Below are positions 9,244-15,375 of a DNA stretch of 15,375 nt, piece after piece. Each line of letters begins with the position of its first letter. The first letter of the stretch is position 1. The position numbers and the translations under genes were made by a program. Origin of the DNA: Rhodospirillales bacterium (GTDB taxonomy: Bacteria; Pseudomonadota; Alphaproteobacteria; Rhodospirillales; Casp-alpha2); contig JACPJY010000146.1 in assembly GCA_016187325.1 (NCBI GenBank), positions 1 through 15,375 of the forward strand, given 5' to 3'. The notes below the pieces were generated by a model, which saw only the letters and a list, made by a program, of their open reading frames with translations, searched no databases and had not been told where the DNA came from.

Positions 9244-10680
9244 TCAAAGGGTGAAATATACGGTTGCGCCCTTGTCGACCGCCGCCTCCGCCCACACCCG
9301 GCCGCCATGACGATGGACGATGCGCTGGACGGTGGCGAGCCCGATGCCCGTTCCTTCGAACTCGCTCGCATTGTGAAGACGCTGGAAGGGCTGGAACAGC
9401 TTGTCCGCGTAAGCCATGTCGAAACCGGCGCCGTCGTCGCGAACGAAATAGGCGCGGGTACCGTTGTGGCTGGTGGCGCCGAACTCGATGGTCGCCGTTT
9501 GCTTCTTCGACGTGTATTTCCACGCGTTGCCGAGCAAGTTCTCGAAGGCGGCGCGCAGCAGCCGTTCGTCGCCCGTGGCGGTAAGGTCGGGGGCGATATT
9601 GAACTCGACGGCGCGATCTGGCGCCGTTTGTCGGAGCCCCTGGGCAACCGCGCCGGCGATCGTCGACAAATTCACCGTCCCTTTTCGGACCTCGCTGCGG
9701 GTGACGCGGGAAAGTTTCAACAGGTCGTCGATCAGCATCGCCATGGTCTGGCACGCCTTCTTTACCCGCTGCAGGTAGCTCCGGCCCGTGTCGTCGAGCC
9801 TGTCGCCGTAGTCCTCAACCAGCGCCTGGCAGAAGCCGTCCATGCCCCTGAGCGGGGCCCGCAGGTCGTGGGAGACGGAGTAGCAAAAAGCTTCCAACTC
9901 GTGGTTGGCGGCTTCCAGTTGGCGGGTGCGTTCCTCAAGGGACGTGGTGGACGTCTCCAACGCGTCCGCCATGTCGTCGAAGGCGCGCGCGGCTTCCCCG
10001 ATCTCGTTATTCAACAGCAGGCAGGCGCGGGCCTGTTGGTCGCCGCCGCCAAACTTCCGAATTGCCGTTTTGACGGTCTTCAGCGGCCGGAACACTTCTC
10101 GGAACAAGGCGATCCAGATTCCCGCCAGCACCACCGCCAGGAGGCCGCCGGCGGCTATGTGCAGCCACCGTGCGTGCAGAAGCTGGCGGATGGTCTGTTC
10201 GTTGGCTCGCCGCTCCAACCTGGAGGCCAGGGACAGGTTTTCCCGCACCGCCGTCTGTAGCTGGACTTCGATCTGCTGACTAGCGGCGCGCGCCATTTGA
10301 TTGGGGGCGCCTTCATCCCGTTTTGCTTCGGCGATCTCCGCCAAGCGCGGGAACAGGTTCTTCACTTTCATGAAATTCTCGCGTATCGCCGCCAGGATCG
10401 GAGCCGATTGGGGGTCCGCCAACTCGGGAGCAACGATCAGGCGGGCCAGCGTCTCGCCGGCTTGGTTCCATTGGGTTCTGGCGCGCTCGCCCGGATGCAG
10501 CAGGTAGTCCTCAAGCACCAGGTTGCGTCGGATCACGGTTTCGACAATGGCGTGCGCCGCGCTCTCGCGGGCGATCGCCTGGTCGGTCCAGCGGGTGGAA
10601 ATGACGATTTCGGCGCCGGCTATCGCCGCCGACACGGCCGAGGCCAACACGCCGATGATGATGATCGTCCGGATCCGCAT
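9244..10680 (-). CDS. Membrane sensor histidine kinase with phytochrome-type transmitter
   Basis: 478 residues. TM1 is at about 5-28, followed by a largely helical periplasmic region of about 145 residues (29-173), TM2 at about 174-194, a HAMP-like segment (193-245) and a coiled coil. HisKA has His271 in SVSHDLRAPLRGM. The ATPase domain has the N box NLLGNAWKYT (Asn385), G1 RDDGAGF (Asp415) and G2 FEGTGIGL. The ATG directly follows the TAG of the upstream substrate-binding protein gene with no intervening base, so the two are almost certainly translated together. The periplasmic helical region, possibly of the CHASE3 or four-helix-bundle kind, is the plausible contact surface for the liganded binding protein (inference). 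The probable partner is the Rcp1-like REC 18 bp downstream. Confidence 0.93.
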   Translation of the reverse strand: MRIRTIIIIGVLASAVSAAIAGAEIVISTRWTDQAIARESAAHAIVETVIRRNLVLEDYLLHPGERARTQWNQAGETLARLIVAPELADPQSAPILAAIRENFMKVKNLFPRLAEIAEAKRDEGAPNQMARAASQQIEVQLQTAVRENLSLASRLERRANEQTIRQLLHARWLHIAAGGLLAVVLAGIWIALFREVFRPLKTVKTAIRKFGGGDQQARACLLLNNEIGEAARAFDDMADALETSTTSLEERTRQLEAANHELEAFCYSVSHDLRAPLRGMDGFCQALVEDYGDRLDDTGRSYLQRVKKACQTMAMLIDDLLKLSRVTRSEVRKGTVNLSTIAGAVAQGLRQTAPDRAVEFNIAPDLTATGDERLLRAAFENLLGNAWKYTSKKQTATIEFGATSHNGTRAYFVRDDGAGFDMAYADKLFQPFQRLHNASEFEGTGIGLATVQRIVHRHGGRVWAEAAVDKGATVYFTL

Positions 10681-11688
10681 CTATCGCACCACCGTGATCG
10701 CCCGCGGCTTGACCGCATCGAGACCCCGCAGATAGATCACATTCAGGTAGTTCGGAACGGTTGGCGTATTGACGAGCTTGTTGCGGATGGCCCACCGGGC
10801 CTGCGCTTCCAGGCGCGACAGCAGCGACTGGTCGAGCGACACCCGCGGCGGCCTTCGCGGCCAGACGGCAGCGACCTGCGCCGGCGCGATGCCCAGCCGC
10901 TCGGCGACGATCCTTTTTGCCGCGGCGGAATCGGCCTGGACGTATTCCTCGGCCCGGATCAGGGCGCGCAGGATCTTGACGACGGCGTCCGGTCTTTTGT
11001 CGAGGAACGCGTCGGAGACGACGACTTGGACCGTCTGGTCGTACAGCCCGGGGGCATCGAATACGACGGCGTTGCCGCCGAGGAGCACCTTCGCTTGGCT
11101 GATGATGGGCTCCCGCATGGAGATGGCGTCGACCGCACCGCTCGACAGGATTTCAGGTAATCGGTGTGGCGCCGCGAACGTAATCTCGACCTCATGGTCG
11201 GCGATGCCGTGATTGGCAAGGAATAGCGACAGGAAGAAGTGGACAGCCGACGCGCTTTGGGTGGCTATGCGTTTGCCGCGCAGGTCCCGAGGCGTCGAGA
11301 TGCCGCGGTCCTTGCGCGCGATCACTCGGTTATGATTGTCAACCGCGTAGATGGTGGCGATGATCTTGAAGTCGTTCCTGTCAAACCCGGAGAGCGCGAT
11401 CAGGACGTCGGGGGCTGTGACTAGGTCTTCCTTTCCGGCGAACAGCCCTTCCATCAGCGCAATCTTGCCGCTCGGGTATTCGGTTACCGCGATCCGCAAT
11501 CCCTGGTCCGCGAAATAACCCTGCTTCAGAGCGACGAGGACGATGGCGATGTCCGGCTGCAGCGGCAGCCCGATGCGGAGGACTTCCTCGGTCGTTCCCC
11601 GCTCGGCGGCCGTCGCCTGTGTGGCACCCGCCCATGCGCCGCAAAAGCCGATCAATCCGGCCAACAGGATCGCCAATCCCGGCCTCAT
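10681..11688 (-). CDS. Secreted substrate-binding protein (NMT1/SsuA-like), orphan
   Basis: 335 residues. A signal peptide of about 28 residues has an Arg near the start, a hydrophobic run to about Ala22 and probable cleavage after TATAA-type residues before Glu29. The mature protein has hallmarks of the NMT1/THI5/SsuA fold: LRIGLPLQPDIAI, KQGYFADQGL near 55-64, a Gly-rich AGKEDL segment, then DLRGKRIATQSASA with LFLANHGI. These families bind small organic or oxyanion ligands such as sulfonates, nitrate or thiamine precursors. The ligand cannot be told here. No ABC permease or ATPase gene is adjacent. The kinase begins at the next base after the stop, which argues for ligand sensing rather than uptake. 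The ATG is preceded by AAGGGG at about 7 bp. There is no lipobox Cys, so the protein should be soluble in the periplasm. Confidence 0.9.
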   Translation of the reverse strand: MRPGLAILLAGLIGFCGAWAGATQATAAERGTTEEVLRIGLPLQPDIAIVLVALKQGYFADQGLRIAVTEYPSGKIALMEGLFAGKEDLVTAPDVLIALSGFDRNDFKIIATIYAVDNHNRVIARKDRGISTPRDLRGKRIATQSASAVHFFLSLFLANHGIADHEVEITFAAPHRLPEILSSGAVDAISMREPIISQAKVLLGGNAVVFDAPGLYDQTVQVVVSDAFLDKRPDAVVKILRALIRAEEYVQADSAAAKRIVAERLGIAPAQVAAVWPRRPPRVSLDQSLLSRLEAQARWAIRNKLVNTPTVPNYLNVIYLRGLDAVKPRAITVVR

Positions 11689-11799
11689 CCGAAATCCCCT
11701 TCGGTATGGCTAGTGCCCCGGATTGTCAGCGAAAATCCCGGGCTCACATCGCCTACGCAAGTCTAGGATTCGCCAGCCCCGACCTGAATTGGGGAGTCT

Positions 11800-11814
11800 C
11801 CCTAAGCAATAGGG
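11800..11814. promoter_or_regulatory. Candidate operator CCCTA-N5-TAGGG
   Basis: A perfect inverted repeat with 5-bp arms, CCCTA-AGCAA-TAGGG, about 112 bp upstream of the binding-protein start. A second overlapping repeat GGGAG-T-CTCCC is at 11792-11802. The size and spacing would suit a dimeric LuxR/FixJ-type regulator, such as the one encoded at 12436-13071, but this assignment is inference. Confidence 0.35.
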
Positions 11815-11860
11815 GAATTCCTGATCGCCGCGCCGCTGGACGTACACACCCCGGCCCCTT

Positions 11861-11898
11861 GTACGGCGCGGCTATCGCGGTACGGCGCGGCTATCGCG
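11861..11898. repeat. Exact 19-bp tandem repeat, two copies
   Basis: GTACGGCGCGGCTATCGCG at 11861-11879 is repeated exactly at 11880-11898, with two further matching bases. It lies directly downstream of the REC gene stop (11900-11902) on the - strand and outside any gene. Confidence 0.9.
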
Positions 11899-11899
11899 G

Positions 11900-12307
11900 T
11901 CAGATCGGCAAGGCCGGCTGGCGCGAATTCCCAGGGTTGCGGCCGAGGCCTTTGCGCACGAGGTCGATCAGGACCTCGTCGTTGACCGGCTTTTCGATAT
12001 AGGCGAGCGCGCCGTCGGCCACCGCGCGGGCGGCGGTTTCCGGCGAGCCGTAGGCGCTCATGACGATGGTCGTCAGGTTGGGGTAACGGTCCTTGATCTC
12101 CTGCTGCAGCCGGAGCCCGCTCATGCCCGGCATCTTCACGTCGACGATCACGCACCCCGACCGCGTCGGCGCCACCGCGTCCAGGAAATCGAGCGCCGAC
12201 GGGAACGCCTGCACCGGCAGGTTCAACGACGAGATCAGCCAGCACAGCGAACTCCGCACCGCCGCGTCGTCGTCGACAACGAAAACGGTCGGATCCTTGT
12301 TGGCCAT
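11900..12307 (-). CDS. Stand-alone FixJ-like receiver protein
   Basis: 135 residues, REC only, closely similar to the receiver of the FixJ-like protein encoded just upstream (12436-13071). Shared features include PTVxxVDDDxAVR, phospho-acceptor Asp56 in VIVDVKMPGMSG and Lys106 in YIEKPVND. No LuxR HTH follows; the protein ends about 25 residues after the Lys loop. An open frame runs from 12379, but the added 24 residues are unlike any REC start. The ATG at 12307 has AAAGGA at 5-bp spacing and gives MANKDPTVFVVDDD. It most likely accepts phosphate from the GAF/PAS kinase as a sink or competitor of the FixJ-like protein, as REC-only paralogues do elsewhere. Alternatively it diverts signal to another pathway. 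Confidence 0.9.
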   Translation of the reverse strand: MANKDPTVFVVDDDAAVRSSLCWLISSLNLPVQAFPSALDFLDAVAPTRSGCVIVDVKMPGMSGLRLQQEIKDRYPNLTTIVMSAYGSPETAARAVADGALAYIEKPVNDEVLIDLVRKGLGRNPGNSRQPALPI

Positions 12308-12312
12308 GTGAT

Positions 12313-12318
12313 TCCTTT
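12313..12318 (-). promoter_or_regulatory. Ribosome site deciding the start of the REC-only gene
   Basis: AAAGGA on the - strand, 5 bp before the ATG at 12307, favours this start over the in-frame upstream start at 12379. The 128 bp between 12308 and 12435 otherwise show no clear promoter or terminator. Confidence 0.5.
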
Positions 12319-12435
12319 CAACGACGGCCGGGTCGGTTCCAGAGGCACGGCCATGCGTCGGCGTCTGGTGACTGTTCAACGCTTTACCCTGCCATGCTAG
12401 CGCTTTCCCCCTCGGGCGCGTAATTGGGTGAGGCC

Positions 12436-13071
12436 CTAGGACGAATAGGAGCTTTCCTTAGTCAGCCCCAGCTTGGTCGCCATGGCGACCAGCTCGGCGA
12501 ACGATTTGGCCCGCATCTTCTTCATCACCTTGGCGCGGTGGATTTCGACGGTTTTCTGGCTCAGCCCGAGGTCGGCGGCGATAGCCTTGTTGGGGAGGCC
12601 GGCGATCAGCCCGCGGAAGACCTCGGTTTCGCGCGGCGTGAGCGTGTCATACCGTCCGCGGATTTCGTTGCCTTGCGCGATCTCCCGGACGGCGCGGGTG
12701 TTTTTCTCCATCGCCTTCGAGACCAGCTCCAGCACCTGCTGATCATTGAACGGCTTTTCGACGAAGTCCACCGCGCCAGCCTTCATGGCGCGGATCGCCA
12801 TTGGCACGTCGGCGTGACCGGTAACGATGATCACCGAGAGATTGGCGGCGCGGTCCTTCAGGATCTCCTGCAACTGCAGGCCGCTGGTTCCCGGCATCCG
12901 CACGTCGATGAGAACGCAGCCGGTGGGCGTCGGATCCAGTGCCTCCAGGAATTCCTCGGCCGACGCGAACGCTTTCACCGGCATCTTCACCGACGAAAGC
13001 AGCCAGACGAGCGAGTCGCGCACCGCGTCGTCGTCATCGACGATGTAAACGGTCGGCTCAGGGAGCAACAT
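12436..13071 (-). CDS. FixJ/NarL-type response regulator, REC plus LuxR HTH
   Basis: 211 residues. REC spans about 5-120 with acidic residues in VDDDDAVRDS, phospho-acceptor Asp56 in VLIDVRMPGTSG, the conserved Thr in IVTGHAD and Lys106 in FVEKPFND. A LuxR-type HTH (about 143-199) has LTPRETEVFRGLIAG and the recognition region NKAIAADLGLSQKTVEIHR, the classic FixJ pattern. The ATG at 13071 overlaps the end of the upstream kinase gene by 14 bp, with AGGCGG nearby as ribosome site. An in-frame extension to 13167 lies wholly in the kinase gene and encodes a Pro/Ala/Ser-rich stretch, so it is rejected. This is the cognate DNA-binding output of the kinase (overlap, and FixL-like HELNQ transmitter). 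Target genes are unknown; fixJ is not used because nothing ties it to nitrogen fixation. Confidence 0.93.
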   Translation of the reverse strand: MLLPEPTVYIVDDDDAVRDSLVWLLSSVKMPVKAFASAEEFLEALDPTPTGCVLIDVRMPGTSGLQLQEILKDRAANLSVIIVTGHADVPMAIRAMKAGAVDFVEKPFNDQQVLELVSKAMEKNTRAVREIAQGNEIRGRYDTLTPRETEVFRGLIAGLPNKAIAADLGLSQKTVEIHRAKVMKKMRAKSFAELVAMATKLGLTKESSYSS

Positions 13072-15375
13072 GTTTGCCGCCTGTGCCGGTGGGCAGGGTG
13101 AAATGGAAGCTGGCGCCTTCGTCGCCTTCCGAGGAGAACCAGATTCGCCCCCGGTGGCCGGTGACAATGGAGCGGCTGATCGACAGCCCCATGCCGAGGC
13201 CGTCGGTCTTGGTGGTGAAGAACGGCTCGAACAGGCGGCCGACGATGTCGGACGGCACGCCGGGCCCGTTGTCCTTGACGAAGATTTCGACCTCGCCGGC
13301 GCCTTCGGCCTTGGCGCCGATTTCCAGTCGATGGTGGTTGGCGCCGTCGCTGTTCATCGCCGCCACTGCGTTGCGGATCAGGTTCAGGAGGACCTGCTGG
13401 ACCTGGATCGAATCCGCCATCACCGGCGGCAGCACCGTCGGCACCTCGACCGCGACCTCGATGCCGCTCATGTTGATCTCGCCGGCCAGCAGCGACATGA
13501 CCTCGTCAATGGTCGTGCGCAGATCGATGCGTGTTTTCTTCGGTTCCGAGCGGTTCATGAAGCCGCGGATCTTGCGGATGATGTCGCCGGCGCGGAGCGC
13601 CTGCTCGGCGACCAGCTCCATGATCGGCAGCAGGTCGACCGAATCGCCACCGCCGGCGTGCAGGCGGCGCAGCGTGCCCTTGGCGTAATTGGTGATGGCG
13701 GTGAGCGGCTGGTTGAGCTCGTGCGCTAGGCCGGCGGCCATTTCGCCCATGGTGCTGATGCGCGAGACGTGGGCCAATTCCGCCTGCAGCTCCGCCAGTT
13801 TCTGCTCGGCGCGCTTGCGCTCGGTGACATCGGCGGTAACAGTGCCGATCAGCCTCACCTCGCCCTTGGCGTCGAGCACCGGGAATTTGGTGACCTCCCT
13901 GTCATGCATCTTGCCGTCGGGGCGCGATATCCTCAACGGGCGCGTGATCACCGTTCTGGTATCGACCACCGCCTTATGGTGGGCATTCTGGATGGGCGAC
14001 GCAGTCGGTAACAAATCGGGGACTTCCTCCGGCAGCTTGCCGATGACTTCACTCGCCGACACCCGATGCCATTCCTCGAATTGCTTGTTGACCATCACGT
14101 ACCGGCCGTCCCTGCTTTTGATGTTGACCGCCATTGGCAGATTGTCGACGACAATTTGGAAGTATTCTTGAGTCTCCCTAAGTTCCCGGTCGGCCCGCCT
14201 CAGGTTCGTCACATCGGTGATGACCGTGCATACGGAAACGATTTCCCCGGTCGCCGAGCGCACCGGGCCCTTCGATATCAGCAGATCCCGCGTCACGCCG
14301 TCCGGATAGCGGGCTCTCGCTTCAAAGGTGTTGATTTCACCCGTCTGTTGGATCAGCTGATCACCCTTTCTGATCATCTCCTCGTGTTCCAGATTAAGAT
14401 CCGACACGCTCCTGCCGACTATGTCCTCGGGTTTGGCGGCCATCCACGAGGCAAAGGTCCTGTTCACCAGCAGGTAGTGGCCGTCTCTGCCCTTCAAGGT
14501 GACCGCCGAGGGCGAATTGTCGATCACCGCGCGCAGTTGCTCGCGGTTGTTGCGCAGCGCTTCGTCGGTGCGCTTCAGCTCGGTAACGTCGGAGAAGGTC
14601 ACGGCGATACCGCCTTCCGGCGTGCGGGTTTCCTTGATGATGTACCACCGGCCGTCGGTATGGCGGCGGACGATTGATCCCTTCGGATTGCGGTGCTGTT
14701 CGAGCCTTTCGCGGATGAACTCATCCTCCCGGCCGACAGCGTCGGCGATGATGCCCCGCTGGATGTTGGCGCGGATCAAATCCTCGAATGTCGCCCGTTT
14801 TTCCAAGAACTCCTGGGCGTATGGATTGATCCGGCGGTATACGTCGTTGACCATGACGACGCGGTCCTCGGCGTCGAACAGGATGAAGCCTTCCTGCATG
14901 CTTTCGATGGCGCCGCGCAGGCGCTCTTCGCCCGCACGCAGGGCGTCGCCGGCGTGTTTGCGGGAGATCGTGGAGGCCAGCATGATGGCGACCGTCTTCA
15001 GGAACAGCGCGTGGTCCTCTGAGAAAATCCGCCGGGTCTTCGTGTGGACGGCGAGGACGCCGTAGGGATGATCGGGCTCGCCGATGATGACGCTGACGCC
15101 GCTGACGACGCCGTGGTCGCGAAGTAACGGCGGCCCCTCGAACCGCGTTTCCTGGCGGAGGTCCGCGACCAGCACCGGCTGGCGGCCAAGTAAAGTGAAC
15201 CCGGCTTGCGAGCTTTTGCCGGCGCTGACGATGGCCCGTCCGACCAGCCCCGGTTTCCATCCCACGCCGGCGCGGAGAAGCAGCTCGTTGCCGCCGGGCA
15301 GCAGTTCTAGGATCTTGCCGAAATCGGCGCCGAGAATCTTGGTGACCAGGACGACGGCGGTGTTCAAGAATACCG
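13058..15375 (-). CDS. Soluble GAF-PAS-PAS-PAS sensor histidine kinase (FixL/NodV-like transmitter), 5' partial
   Basis: 772 codons are visible and the frame runs off the right edge, so the N-terminus is missing. A TTG at 15367 is not taken as the start. Numbered from that TTG, domains are GAF (about 1-133), PAS_7-like (about 150-262), PAS (about 275-388), PAS (about 400-515), a coiled linker, then HisKA with His549 in GLAHELNQPLTAI. The ATPase domain has Asn666 in NLIRNAVAAM, G1 VKDNGPGVP (Asp699), FEPFFTT and G2 GLGMGLSIS. There is no membrane segment in the visible part, so it senses a cytosolic cue. I see no basis to assign heme to any PAS. The 3' end overlaps the FixJ-like gene by 14 bp, giving a classical kinase-regulator pair. 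The PAS_7-PAS block is close to residues 408-653 of the REC-multiPAS protein, pointing to a shared origin. Confidence 0.92.
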   Translation of the reverse strand, partial: VFLNTAVVLVTKILGADFGKILELLPGGNELLLRAGVGWKPGLVGRAIVSAGKSSQAGFTLLGRQPVLVADLRQETRFEGPPLLRDHGVVSGVSVIIGEPDHPYGVLAVHTKTRRIFSEDHALFLKTVAIMLASTISRKHAGDALRAGEERLRGAIESMQEGFILFDAEDRVVMVNDVYRRINPYAQEFLEKRATFEDLIRANIQRGIIADAVGREDEFIRERLEQHRNPKGSIVRRHTDGRWYIIKETRTPEGGIAVTFSDVTELKRTDEALRNNREQLRAVIDNSPSAVTLKGRDGHYLLVNRTFASWMAAKPEDIVGRSVSDLNLEHEEMIRKGDQLIQQTGEINTFEARARYPDGVTRDLLISKGPVRSATGEIVSVCTVITDVTNLRRADRELRETQEYFQIVVDNLPMAVNIKSRDGRYVMVNKQFEEWHRVSASEVIGKLPEEVPDLLPTASPIQNAHHKAVVDTRTVITRPLRISRPDGKMHDREVTKFPVLDAKGEVRLIGTVTADVTERKRAEQKLAELQAELAHVSRISTMGEMAAGLAHELNQPLTAITNYAKGTLRRLHAGGGDSVDLLPIMELVAEQALRAGDIIRKIRGFMNRSEPKKTRIDLRTTIDEVMSLLAGEINMSGIEVAVEVPTVLPPVMADSIQVQQVLLNLIRNAVAAMNSDGANHHRLEIGAKAEGAGEVEIFVKDNGPGVPSDIVGRLFEPFFTTKTDGLGMGLSISRSIVTGHRGRIWFSSEGDEGASFHFTLPTGTGGKHVAP

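Larger units (their letters stand above)
11689..11899. promoter_or_regulatory. Intergenic region upstream of the binding-protein/kinase module
   Basis: 211 bp between the start of the binding-protein gene and the stop of the preceding REC gene, the largest gap in the signalling array. It holds several short inverted repeats (11792-11802, 11800-11814, GGAATTCC at 11814-11821) and a 19-bp tandem repeat. I found no convincing sigma70 promoter; CTGACA with 17-bp spacing to TACCGA is the best and is weak. No small gene is evident. Confidence 0.45.

Noticed and set aside
10681..11688. Binding protein as part of an ABC import operon
   Set aside because: No permease or ATPase gene lies within several kilobases on either side; both neighbours are signalling genes.
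12308..12379. Upstream in-frame start (12379) for the REC-only protein
   Set aside because: The added 24 residues are unlike REC N-termini, and the ATG at 12307 has its own ribosome site and gives the canonical start.
13058..15375. Calling the kinase/regulator pair FixL/FixJ with oxygen-sensing heme
   Set aside because: The transmitter and regulator are FixLJ-like, but no PAS segment shows a recognisable heme-binding histidine context and no nitrogen-fixation genes are nearby.

Overview
The window looks like chromosomal DNA of a GC-rich alphaproteobacterium. The reasons are strongly GC-biased third codon positions (which give long antisense shadow frames), an intracellular polyhydroxyalkanoate (PHA) depolymerase, FixJ-type response regulators, and PAS-rich soluble histidine kinases carrying the HDFNN or HELNQ phospho-acceptor box. 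I cannot fix the order or genus from sequence alone. No rRNA, tRNA, CRISPR array, transposase or integrase was seen.

Left part (1-4456), metabolism: a 5'-truncated phaZ-type depolymerase on the + strand converges on, and overlaps by 35 bp, a short-chain dehydrogenase (SDR) family gene on the - strand. The SDR protein appears to have lost its catalytic residues. A divergent intergenic region (2147-2402) separates it from two tandem + strand genes for MetE-like (cobalamin-independent methionine synthase, C-terminal-domain type) zinc methyltransferases. These two are a tandem duplication with a 1010-bp period. The second copy lacks the first 16 codons of the family.

Right part (4493-15375), signalling: about 11 kb reads uninterrupted on the - strand and holds nine reading frames, all but one recognisable as two-component signalling proteins. 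In transcription order they are: a GAF/PAS soluble sensor kinase (5' end outside the window); an overlapping FixJ-like REC-LuxR regulator; a stand-alone FixJ-like REC protein; a secreted NMT1/SsuA-like substrate-binding protein; a membrane kinase that starts at the base after the binding protein's stop; an Rcp1-like REC; a REC-multiPAS protein; a PAS-PAS kinase; and a CheY-like REC. The binding-protein/kinase/REC trio has no ABC permease or ATPase beside it, so it looks like a solute-sensing module rather than a transporter.

The clearest anomaly is at 6390-6422. A 16-bp sequence is repeated at a 17-bp period, and this shifts the frame between the REC-multiPAS frame and the PAS-PAS kinase frame. 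Removing one 17-bp period restores a single hybrid sensor kinase of 1295 residues. The two parts therefore look like one gene broken by a small duplication, or possibly split into two coupled products.
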